Part shown: piece after piece, positions 37,552 through 45,068 of the stretch
How positions within the stretch are numbered: the stretch's first letter is position 1
Layout: every line of letters starts with the position of its first letter
Origin: Bacteroidia bacterium
GTDB taxonomy: Bacteria; Bacteroidota; Bacteroidia; B-17B0; Aurantibacillaceae
Length of the DNA stretch: 64,000 nt
Direction: 5' to 3'
NCBI GenBank assembly: GCA_016787705.1
Contig: JAEUTP010000008.1
Location: forward strand, 310,001-374,000
The notes under the pieces: model-generated
Told to the model about the DNA's origin: nothing
Databases searched by the model: none
Seen by the model: only the letters and a program-made list of their open reading frames with translations
Translations under genes and position numbers: made by a program

Positions 37552-38295
37552 TTATTTAATGTTCATTAAGCGTATTACTTTTTCAATATCCTCTGGTGTA
37601 TCTACACAGTGACTATCAAACGTTGTTTCAACACATTTTATTTTGTAGCCATGCTCTAACCAACGCAATTGTTCTAATGATTCGGCCAGCTCTAATGCTG
37701 TAGGCTTAAGTGCTGTAATCTTTTCTAAAATATCCGTGCGATAAGCGTACATACCTACATGCCTGAAATACATAAAATGCTTGTGCCATTCTTTTTCATC
37801 TTTACCTTTTATGGCAGGTATAACACTTCGGCTAAAATATAACGCTTCGTTATGTGGATTTAAAATTATTTTTACTTCTCCTTTATCAAACAACACATCA
37901 TGATCATTGCACCTGATCATTTGAGTAGCAATTTCAGTAACTGCAACGCATGCTTTTGCCAATGAGTCAATTTGCTCAGGATCCAAAAAAGGTTCATCAC
38001 CCTGCACATTTAAAACATGATCAAACTTTTCGCCATTTAATTGGTAGGCTTCAAAACATCTGTCGGTACCGCTTGGATGTTCGGGTTTTGTAATTACAAC
38101 ATTGGCGCCAAAACTTTGGCAATGTTGGGCAATACGTTCATCATCGGTAGCTACAATTACCTTATTTAGTAATTTGGATTTGGCAGTTTGTTCATACACT
38201 CTTTGTATCATCGATTTTCCTTTTATCTCAACAAGAGGTTTACCGGGGAATCTTGTAGAAGCATAACGCGCAGGAATTATTCCGATTATTGACAT
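37552..38295 (-). CDS. kdsB: 3-deoxy-manno-octulosonate cytidylyltransferase
   Basis: Activates Kdo as CMP-Kdo for lipopolysaccharide inner core. 247 aa. GIIPARYASTRFPGKPL, VIVATDDERI, HPSGTDRCFEA, NVQGDEPFL and HVGMYAYR are textbook motifs. Shows that the cell makes Kdo-containing LPS. Likely co-transcribed with queA. Confidence 0.97.
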   Translation of the reverse strand: MSIIGIIPARYASTRFPGKPLVEIKGKSMIQRVYEQTAKSKLLNKVIVATDDERIAQHCQSFGANVVITKPEHPSGTDRCFEAYQLNGEKFDHVLNVQGDEPFLDPEQIDSLAKACVAVTEIATQMIRCNDHDVLFDKGEVKIILNPHNEALYFSRSVIPAIKGKDEKEWHKHFMYFRHVGMYAYRTDILEKITALKPTALELAESLEQLRWLEHGYKIKCVETTFDSHCVDTPEDIEKVIRLMNIK

Positions 38296-38374
38296 TTTTG
38301 GTTTTTTTGAATTTTTAAATCAATTCCCAAAAATAACTAAAAACTATTAGCTATTTTTATTGTTTGTAAAGAGT

Positions 38375-39220
38375 GTGAACATAAAAGTTATCATATCCGC
38401 GTTTTGTGCAGTGCTTTTGGGTTTTGCGTTTCGTAATCCCGGAGAAATTACACCTGCAAAAGTGTTACACCAAATGTATGATTCTATTAAGAATGTAAAG
38501 ACTTTACGCACGAAAGTAGCAGCTTTAGAACGTATCGATAAAAAATTCTCTTCTGCCAATTCAGAATACCTTGTACAAACCAGCCCAAGAAAGGTTTACT
38601 TTATTAACCGTTCTAAAAAACTGGAGATTTTATACAATACAGAATTGTATGGTCGTAAAGCATTGGTAAAACCAAATATTTTTCCATACATGACCATTAG
38701 TCTGGATCCTACCGGCAATATCATGCGTAAGAACCAGCATTACTCTATTCACGAATTGGGTTATACTTTTATTGGCAATTCAATTGCATTAACGTTAAGT
38801 AAAGACAAAGACGGATTAAACAATTTTACTTATCACGGCAAATCACACAAAAATGGGTACACCTGCTATTTGCTGGAATACGAAAATAAAAATTACGCAT
38901 ACACAGATTATAAAGTAGGTGAAAAAGAAACAGCCAGCAGTGTTGCCGCTAAATTGTGCGTGAATGATTATTTGCTGAGAGATAAAAATGATCTGCTAAA
39001 TGATTTTGGCTATTTAAGAAAAGGCAGTGTCTTAAAAGTACCAACCTTATATTGTAAAAAAGCAATTTTGTTTATTGACGAAAAATTAATGCTGCCCGTT
39101 TCAATAAGCCTATATGACGATGCAGGTTTGTTTGAAAGCTATGACTATTCGTCGATAGAAATAAACAAGCCTTTTAAGAACGATGATTTTAATCGTGATA
39201 ATAAAAATTATGGTTTTTAA
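38375..39220 (+). CDS. DUF1571-like secreted protein
   Basis: 281 aa from GTG 38375, which starts directly at the signal peptide (MNIKVIISAFCAVLLGFAF); a TTG five codons upstream (38360) is also possible. The body resembles the DUF1571 family of lipoprotein-carrier-like beta proteins (VLHQMYDSIKNVKTLRTKV, KVYFINRSKKLEILYN, FIDEKLMLPVSISLYDDAG). A middle segment (VAAKLCVNDYLLRDKNDLL to LKVPTLYCKK) looks LysM-like in spacing, but this is weak. Envelope role inferred; divergent from kdsB. Confidence 0.78.
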   Translation: MNIKVIISAFCAVLLGFAFRNPGEITPAKVLHQMYDSIKNVKTLRTKVAALERIDKKFSSANSEYLVQTSPRKVYFINRSKKLEILYNTELYGRKALVKPNIFPYMTISLDPTGNIMRKNQHYSIHELGYTFIGNSIALTLSKDKDGLNNFTYHGKSHKNGYTCYLLEYENKNYAYTDYKVGEKETASSVAAKLCVNDYLLRDKNDLLNDFGYLRKGSVLKVPTLYCKKAILFIDEKLMLPVSISLYDDAGLFESYDYSSIEINKPFKNDDFNRDNKNYGF

Positions 39221-39223
39221 CTT

Positions 39224-40177
39224 TTACAATTCTTTCATCAGCACTTTATAGAGCGCGATCATTCCTTCCACATCTTTTTTGTGCACCTTTTCATCTGGCG
39301 TATGCACATTCTCTTCTGCAGCACCAACAAAACACCAGTCCCACGGGTAAGCAGCCATTTGTAATTCTTTCGCATCGCTACCGCCGCTGCCCTCAACTTC
39401 TAATTGAAAAGCACATTTATTTTTTGTAGCTATCGAAATAATTTTATTGATATAACTTCTGCGGGGCACCAAACTATCACGCATGCTAATTACCGGACCT
39501 TTGGCATAATGCACGCCATCCGATATCCAAGAAATATCAGAGATCAATGCTTGTGAAATTTTATATTTATCAGCTAAATATTTTTGAAGGTAGCTAACGC
39601 TGCCGCCGCCATGCTCTTCATAAGTACTAAATACAATAGCGCCATCTTTTAATGTTTCGGCAACCCGCAAAGCGTTATATACACCTAAACGATTATCCAT
39701 GTAACAGCATTGGATGTAATTTTTATCTTCGCGCCAGTTGGGTTTAAAGGTTAATTCGGTGCCGGTTTCAAAATCTCTTTTTCCTTTGTACGAAAGACTG
39801 CGCATGCCTGTTCTTTTATCATCTTCTACCTTTAATTCTACTTCCTGCAAACCCTTACTATCAGACCCGATCAATTTAAAACCATTTGCCGTAACAGGGC
39901 CGCCAATTTTAACCAATTGTTTACCATAACGCACAGTAAAGCCTATGCTATCCATGTGCGCAAAAATGGCAGTGCGGGGTTTTCCAAAAATTAAAATAAT
40001 ATTTTCCTGGAAACCATCGCCGTGAATTACTTTTGGTTTATGCTTCCAGTTTTTTGAATGTTCTTTAATATAATTTAAAACAAATAGTTTCATTCCGCCT
40101 TCGTTACCGCTTGGCGCGTGCATGTGACACATTTCTTTAAGGACATTATATTCAGATATGCTGGTGCTCTTTTTCAT
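39224..40177 (-). CDS. M42-family-like aminopeptidase
   Basis: 317 aa metallopeptidase. Metal ligands and catalytic acids are visible: FAHMDSIGF (HxD), CCYMDNRLG (bridging Asp), STYEEHGGG (catalytic Glu-Glu), SDISWISD, and VHTPDEKVH (last His). The PSGNEG segment near the start is typical of M42/M20 di-zinc peptidases. No signal peptide. Two bases downstream of the YigZ gene, in a three-gene minus-strand operon. Confidence 0.88.
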   Translation of the reverse strand: MKKSTSISEYNVLKEMCHMHAPSGNEGGMKLFVLNYIKEHSKNWKHKPKVIHGDGFQENIILIFGKPRTAIFAHMDSIGFTVRYGKQLVKIGGPVTANGFKLIGSDSKGLQEVELKVEDDKRTGMRSLSYKGKRDFETGTELTFKPNWREDKNYIQCCYMDNRLGVYNALRVAETLKDGAIVFSTYEEHGGGSVSYLQKYLADKYKISQALISDISWISDGVHYAKGPVISMRDSLVPRRSYINKIISIATKNKCAFQLEVEGSGGSDAKELQMAAYPWDWCFVGAAEENVHTPDEKVHKKDVEGMIALYKVLMKEL

Positions 40178-40178
40178 A

Positions 40179-40793
40179 TCAAAGTGTTTTAAGGTACGTT
40201 AATTTTGCGGTGTAAAGTTCAGTAAAATCTTTTTCCATTCTCTCTGAATTTTGTTTTTTTATTTGAAAAATGATCGCGTTATTAGTTTCATAAGTATGCG
40301 AAAGTATCTTTGCTTCGTTCTCTTTCAAAATTCGCATCACCAAGTTAATACTTTCTTCATTAAAATCAATTTTATATTCAAATAAAATAAACCGTTCATA
40401 TACTTGAGAGGCAGCAATTACCTCCGAAGCTGCGGTTTTGTAGGCACTTATAAGCCCGCCAACGCCTAAGAGCGTGCCGCCAAAATAGCGCACCACTACT
40501 ATTAAAATATTTGTAAGATCTTTTGCCTGAATCTGCCCTAAAATAGGCTTACCGGCTGTGTTAGCAGGCTCTCCATCATCATTTGCCCTAAAGGCTGCTT
40601 TATCTGCCCCCAGGCGCCAGGCATAACAATGATGGTTGGCAGTAGGGTGAAGTTTTTTTAATTGCAACAAACTTTCTTTTATTTCTGCCTCGCTTGTTAC
40701 CGGGAAAATAAAGGCCAGAAATTTTGAGCCTTTCTCTTTAAAAAGAATTTCTTGTTTTGTTCTTACCGTTAAATATGAATCTGAAAACAGCAT
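40179..40793 (-). CDS. YigZ/IMPACT-family protein (UPF0029)
   Basis: 204 aa. Central signature KKLHPTANHHCYAWRLG, DDGEPANTAGKPIL and VVVRYFGGTLLGVGGL followed by a C-terminal DUF1949-like ferredoxin fold. Eukaryotic IMPACT regulates Gcn2; the bacterial role is not settled, nucleic-acid binding being likely. Its ATG overlaps the stop of the exporter gene by one base. Confidence 0.94.
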   Translation of the reverse strand: MLFSDSYLTVRTKQEILFKEKGSKFLAFIFPVTSEAEIKESLLQLKKLHPTANHHCYAWRLGADKAAFRANDDGEPANTAGKPILGQIQAKDLTNILIVVVRYFGGTLLGVGGLISAYKTAASEVIAASQVYERFILFEYKIDFNEESINLVMRILKENEAKILSHTYETNNAIIFQIKKQNSERMEKDFTELYTAKLTYLKTL

Positions 40794-41674
40794 TAAAAAG
40801 AGATAAGTAAAATAGAAATAATTGCCAAAACAATACCCGCTAAATTTACCATTGATAATTTTTCTTTAAAAACCAGCCAACCCAAAAAAGCAGAAAGCGC
40901 TACATTAGAAAGATTAAGCACCGGAAACAATTGCGCACTTTGAAGCACATTAGCATCCAGCGATTTAAATATAAAAAAGATACTGAAATAGTTTGGAATG
41001 CCTAACAGCACACCGCCAGTAATATTTTTTGGCATTACCAACTGTTTTAATGTTAAGCTTCGTTTTACAACTACCATGTACATTAAGATAATTACACCAA
41101 CAACAAATGCCGATAAAAAAGTGCAGATGCTGAATAAGGCACTTTCGTTTTTAGACTTAATATAAAATGCATTGGCCGCATTAATGGCAATATCAATTAA
41201 GCCGCTACCAATAAACACAAGTACCGGCAGCCAGATTAAAGCGGCATTAACAGTATTATCTTTTTTAGAAGAGCGGGTAGAAAGATAAACAGCAAGCATA
41301 GCAAGCGCAATACCAGCTAACTTTAACACAGATAATTGCTGACCTAAAAAAATAAGCGAATACAACACGGGCATAATAACACTCATTTTGTTGGCTACGG
41401 ATGCCGCCGAAATGCTTATTTTTTGTGTGGTAAGGGCAATAAGATAAAATATAGAGATAAATAATACGCCCAAAGGCAGGCAAATAAAGATCCAGTCTGA
41501 TTGCAGGATGGCATTTATGTTTATATCTGAATTTAAGAAGAGGATACCTGTAACACCCGCAGTGATATAGTTTACAACAATGGCTACCAGCGAGTTTACC
41601 CCGTATTTTTGAAATGCTTTAAAGATCAATAAAAGCAGTACGCTGATGGTAATGGTTAGTAGTATATAAAGCAT
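40793..41674 (-). CDS. DMT-superfamily (EamA-type) transporter
   Basis: 293 aa, almost wholly hydrophobic with about ten transmembrane helices in two five-helix halves (AAKMSVIMPVLYSLIFLGQ-like end of repeat 1: VANKMSVIMPVLYSLIF; LFPVLNLSNVALSAFLGWLVF in repeat 2). Probable exporter of a small metabolite; substrate cannot be told. First gene of the operon with YigZ and the M42 peptidase. Confidence 0.87.
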   Translation of the reverse strand: MLYILLTITISVLLLLIFKAFQKYGVNSLVAIVVNYITAGVTGILFLNSDININAILQSDWIFICLPLGVLFISIFYLIALTTQKISISAASVANKMSVIMPVLYSLIFLGQQLSVLKLAGIALAMLAVYLSTRSSKKDNTVNAALIWLPVLVFIGSGLIDIAINAANAFYIKSKNESALFSICTFLSAFVVGVIILMYMVVVKRSLTLKQLVMPKNITGGVLLGIPNYFSIFFIFKSLDANVLQSAQLFPVLNLSNVALSAFLGWLVFKEKLSMVNLAGIVLAIISILLISF

Positions 41675-41730
41675 TTGTACCTTGAATGTAAATTTATAGG
41701 TATTATGGCTAATTGTAAAATTTATTTTTA

Positions 41731-41738
41731 TATTTTTG
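41731..41738 (+). promoter_or_regulatory. -7 element very close to a start codon
   Basis: TATTTTTG matches TAnnTTTG and ends only 4 bp before the ATG at 41743. If used, the transcript would start at or within the start codon, i.e. be leaderless. Confidence 0.4.
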
Positions 41739-41742
41739 ATGT

Positions 41743-42459
41743 ATGAACAAATACCTTATACTCTTATTACTCTCATCGTTCTTTTTACCGAAAGATCTTA
41801 TTTCACAAGACATTTATTATAAAAATGTACCTGACTCAATTCTTATCAATTTTAAAGACACTGCCAATAAAATAATTGTGGCCAATGCCGACTCATCTTT
41901 AAATTTTAAAAACAAGTTTGCTTACGCTTTAAGCTTTTTTCCTAAGATCGAATTTCAAAACATCAAGATCAAATTCAGACCATCGCACAAGGTGGTAAAA
42001 ATAAAACCCACATTCGGCTCTATCTTTAAAGCACCCAAACAACGTACCTACAAAATATGGTATAGTAATTTAAGTGAAACTACATTAGACAGTGTATTGC
42101 TTAAAAATTTATCACTCAATTCTCAAATTGGTTTAATTGCCATACAGGTTAGTCGTATTGAAGATTTTAGAACAGGTGGCTTTTTTGATTTTGTGTCGTG
42201 GCATTTTAAACAGCTGTCTACCAAGGCGAGAAACAAAATTAATTACGACGACGAGTTACGCGCTATTGAAGCAGGGCTTGGTTACCAGTTACTTTCTCTT
42301 AGCAGAGAAAATGAAGAAAAACTAAAAATTGAAAAATGGAAAAGCGTAAAGGGCTATTCTAATTATATAAAACAAAACAAAAACCGCTCAATGAGTGCTG
42401 AGATCATTGCTAATTTTGTAAATGATCAACCTGTGTATCATGCACAGCAATATAAATAG
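41743..42459 (+). CDS. Secreted protein of unknown function, 238 aa
   Basis: Signal peptide MNKYLILLLLSSFFLPKDLISQ. Mature region has a beta-rich first half (IEFQNIKIKFRPSHKVVKIKPTF, in part) and a helical, Lys/Glu-rich second half with no catalytic motif recognised. Spacing of 8 bp to the TPR gene downstream suggests co-transcription. I do not recognise the family; a structural or protease-related envelope role cannot be judged. Confidence 0.78.
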   Translation: MNKYLILLLLSSFFLPKDLISQDIYYKNVPDSILINFKDTANKIIVANADSSLNFKNKFAYALSFFPKIEFQNIKIKFRPSHKVVKIKPTFGSIFKAPKQRTYKIWYSNLSETTLDSVLLKNLSLNSQIGLIAIQVSRIEDFRTGGFFDFVSWHFKQLSTKARNKINYDDELRAIEAGLGYQLLSLSRENEEKLKIEKWKSVKGYSNYIKQNKNRSMSAEIIANFVNDQPVYHAQQYK

Positions 42460-42467
42460 AACTTTAG

Positions 42468-43949
42468 ATGTATAAGAGAATTATAACCTGTTTTTTAATT
42501 TGCCTTTTTACATTTGGTTCATTCTCTTTATATACGCAAGAACAAACAGCTCAATTCAAAAAATCATTAGATTCTCTTGAAGATATTTTAAAAACCGCCC
42601 CACAGGATACCAATCGCGTAAAATTATTAATGCGTATTGCCGGTCGCAATAAAAATATCGATCCCGAAAAAACATTGAATTATTCAAAACAAGCATTAGC
42701 ACTTTCACAAAAACTCAACTTTATTAATGGCATTTTCAGAAGTTTTGAAATAATGTCACATGGCGTTCGCGCTGCAGGATTACAAAAAGAATTTTTAACT
42801 GATCTTGATAGATGGGAAAAAATAAGTGACTCTGTTAGTGACCTGCACCAAAAAGCAAAGAGTTATAACTTTAGAGGTACTATGTTGATGGACCTTGGCA
42901 GCTATTCTAAATCTGCGGAATATTATTTTAAAGCCCTTGAAATTGATGAAAAATTAAACGACAAATCTTCTATTGCTTCTGATTATGGCAACCTGGCTTT
43001 GGTATATGAATCAATGAAAAAATACCAGCTTGCACTGGATTATGTAAACAAAGCTATGGCAATTGATAAAGAGATCAATGACATGAAAGGTTATATGAAT
43101 GGAATGGGCAATCTAAGCAACATCTATTCCTACCTGGGTGATAATAAAAAAGCACTTGCTTACGCCTTTGAGTTTTTAAAGATGGCCGAAAAGGAGCAAA
43201 ATCAAACGCTTATTGCGGGCGGGCTTTGTAATATTGGAAGTCTTTATGATGAAATAGGAGAAAATGATAAAGCTATAGAATATTATCAAAAAGCAATAGT
43301 AATAGGTGAAGAACTTGGTAACGACGAACTTCTTATTGCCACCGGTATTAACGTTGGTAATTTATATTATGATAAAGGGCAATATGATAAATCGATAACT
43401 ACTTTAAAACCGGTATTAGCAAAAGCCGAAGCGTCTGACTTAAAATTTGCAATGGGTGAATGTTACCATATTCTTGCCGCTGATTACAAGGGCAAAAAAG
43501 ATTTTGCAATGGCTTATGATTATCTTGAAAAATATTATGCTGTAAAAGATACGTTGCTGAATGCGGAAAACTCGCGACAGGTAAATGATATGTCGGCCAA
43601 ATATGAAAAAGACAAACAGGAATTAAAGATCTCTGCGCTGGAAAAAGAAAAACAACTTTCGAAACAGGTGATCGAAAAACAAAATAATTTTAAAAATGTA
43701 TTGATAATAGTGGTTGTTCTTATTATCGTTCTTGCCATTGTGTTATTCAGGGCATTTATGAATAAACAAAAAGCCAATAAACTTTTAGAAGCAAGCAACG
43801 CCGAGATTCAGCATCAAAAAGATATTATCGAAGAAAAAAATAAAAACATTACCGATAGTATTTACTACGCCAAGCGCATTCAAACTACATTAATGCCATC
43901 AGAAAATTACATCAGTAAAAGCATGGAAAAGCTGAATAAAAAAGATTGA
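42468..43949 (+). CDS. TPR sensor protein lacking its SpoIIE phosphatase domain
   Basis: 493 aa. Signal peptide (ICLFTFGSFSLYTQ), about seven TPR units (residues 30-350), a transmembrane helix near 400-420 (VLIIVVVLIIVLAIVLF) and a coiled-coil linker, the same plan as the 677-aa phosphatase at 3682-5715. It ends right after the junction motif DSIYYAKRIQTTLMPSENYI, at the point where the phosphatase domain should start. No remnant of that domain is found in any frame before the next gene (43990). Possibly a truncated but still stable sensor; its output is unclear. Confidence 0.88.
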   Translation: MYKRIITCFLICLFTFGSFSLYTQEQTAQFKKSLDSLEDILKTAPQDTNRVKLLMRIAGRNKNIDPEKTLNYSKQALALSQKLNFINGIFRSFEIMSHGVRAAGLQKEFLTDLDRWEKISDSVSDLHQKAKSYNFRGTMLMDLGSYSKSAEYYFKALEIDEKLNDKSSIASDYGNLALVYESMKKYQLALDYVNKAMAIDKEINDMKGYMNGMGNLSNIYSYLGDNKKALAYAFEFLKMAEKEQNQTLIAGGLCNIGSLYDEIGENDKAIEYYQKAIVIGEELGNDELLIATGINVGNLYYDKGQYDKSITTLKPVLAKAEASDLKFAMGECYHILAADYKGKKDFAMAYDYLEKYYAVKDTLLNAENSRQVNDMSAKYEKDKQELKISALEKEKQLSKQVIEKQNNFKNVLIIVVVLIIVLAIVLFRAFMNKQKANKLLEASNAEIQHQKDIIEEKNKNITDSIYYAKRIQTTLMPSENYISKSMEKLNKKD

Positions 43950-43989
43950 ACATTTTTTATTTTGAATTGTTCTATTAAAAAATACAGTT

Positions 43990-44397
43990 ATGATAAAACA
44001 AGTTTTAATATTTATTTTTCTACTGACTGCCTGCTTCTCTTACTCCCAAGCCATGCAAGGACCGGATAATGTTTTTATTGGCACCATTAAAAAAGACGGT
44101 AGCGTTTTAGATGAAACCAATAAAGTAATTGGCAAATTTAAAAACGACGGCACTGTGCTTGGAAAAAATTCTATCATTATCGGTTTTGTTGCTAACGACG
44201 GACATATAGAAAACGAAGCGCATAAAACAGTGGGAACTTATAAAAGTATGGATGGCACCGTTTACGATGCAGAAAATAAACAGGTTGGCATTATTACACC
44301 CGATGGTATTGTAAAAAATCAAAATGGAGAAGTTATTGGCTACGCTAAAGATATTTTAGCGAGATGGGCAGCCGCGTATTTTTTCTTTTTGTTTTAG
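43990..44397 (+). CDS. Secreted short-repeat protein (about six 18-20 residue repeats)
   Basis: 135 aa. Signal peptide ending ACFSYSQA, then tandem units of the pattern G-x-I-x3-DG-x-V-x-D/N-x2-N-x-x-IG: IGTIKKDGSVLDETNKVIG, KFKNDGTVLGKNSIIIG, FVANDGHIENEAHKTVG, TYKSMDGTVYDAENKQVG, IITPDGIVKNQNGEVIG. The regular beta-hairpin spacing suggests a small beta-solenoid or sheet. A hydrophobic tail (AAAYFFFLF) could anchor it. No known name; function unknown. Similar 'DG-x-V' repeat proteins are frequent in Bacteroidota. Confidence 0.82.
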   Translation: MIKQVLIFIFLLTACFSYSQAMQGPDNVFIGTIKKDGSVLDETNKVIGKFKNDGTVLGKNSIIIGFVANDGHIENEAHKTVGTYKSMDGTVYDAENKQVGIITPDGIVKNQNGEVIGYAKDILARWAAAYFFFLF

Positions 44398-44410
44398 AAA
44401 ACTATTTATT

Positions 44411-44444
44411 CCCCCTTTTCAAAGGGGGTTAGGGGGATTTTTTT
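44411..44444 (+). terminator. Hairpin-plus-T-run repeat after the short-repeat protein gene
   Basis: CCCCCTTTTCAAAGGGGG (palindrome, 44411-44428) then TTAGGGGGA and a run of T. It works as a terminator and also belongs to a common Bacteroidota CCCCCTTT...AAAGGGGGTTAGGGGG repeat; a decayed relative is at 47405-47450. Confidence 0.6.
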
Positions 44445-44464
44445 TAAATAGATTTCTTCTTATG

Positions 44465-44719
44465 ATTTCTGGCTTCACTTTTTTGCTTGATCAAAAAAGT
44501 AACCAAAAAAATCAAGGCTTCTTAAAATTTTGCTAAAAATCTTTCTTTCTCAAGCTGATGGTTTTAAGCGCTTCGCGAACAGCCAAAACCATCTTCACAC
44601 AAGCCAACGCTTTTGAAAAAGAAGATTTTTCACGCAAAATTTTAAAAGGCCAACTCACCAAGCGTGCTTACGCGGACTAGATTTTCGTATTTTGATTATG
44701 CGGTTAGTTGAACGGGTTA
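44465..44719 (+). repeat. 255-bp structured repeat, copy B1
   Basis: Nearly identical over 213 bp (44465-44677) to 52021-52234 (214 bp), and recognisably similar for about 40 bp more. It contains the palindrome ACTTTTTTGCTTGATCAAAAAAGT-like core (TTTTTTGCTTGATCAAAAAA), a central hairpin GATGGTTTT...AAAACCATC, and long outer arms (AAAATTTTGCTAAAAATCTT with AAGATTTTTCACGCAAAATTTT, quoted in part), so the whole element can fold into one ~170-nt branched hairpin. No open frame. Non-coding mobile or structured-RNA element; nature unknown. Confidence 0.8.
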
Positions 44720-44960
44720 TGCATTTTCGATCTTTTGTAGAGATAGTAGCGAGCTAAGCTAAGCGTTTAGTTGATTAGGCATGCAGAAAAGTGCTTAGGG
44801 AGGCAACGGTTTTATTTTGGCTGTTCTGCCTCGCCAAAATACGGCAGCATAGCGGTGCTATGCTGAGCGAGCAGGTGGGTTGGTCCTTCAAAAGGCCAAC
44901 ACACAAGCTGGCCTAAATATGCACTGCATATTTATCCTGCGCCAAAAGTGACAAAAAAAC
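44720..44960. other. Structured intergenic DNA beside copy B1
   Basis: No gene. Contains several short palindromes: CAGCATAGCGGTGCTATGCTG (about 44848-44869, given in part as CAGCATAGC/GCTATGCTG), TTGG-CCTTCAAAAGG-CCAA (about 44880-44901) and AATATGCACTGCATATT (about 44915-44932). It looks like further decayed repeat units of the same kind as B1. Confidence 0.5.
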
Positions 44961-44988
44961 ATAAAAAGAGATTAAATTTTTTATAAAC

Positions 44989-45017
44989 AAAAATCCCTCT
45001 TGTTTTAAGAGGGATTT
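44989..45017 (-). terminator. Terminator of glutamine synthetase III
   Basis: AAAATCCCTCTT, loop GTTTT, AAGAGGGATTTT: a perfect 12-bp stem, with T-rich sequence following on the minus strand, 50 bp past the glnN stop. Confidence 0.85.
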
Positions 45018-45068
45018 TAAATTAGTGAAATAAAAATTTGTGATAATTAGTGCAATTAGTGGCAATAA

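Noticed and set aside
44465..44719. Repeat B1/B2 considered as a CRISPR or tRNA-like element
   Set aside because: Only two copies 7.5 kb apart, no spacers, no cloverleaf or T-loop sequence.
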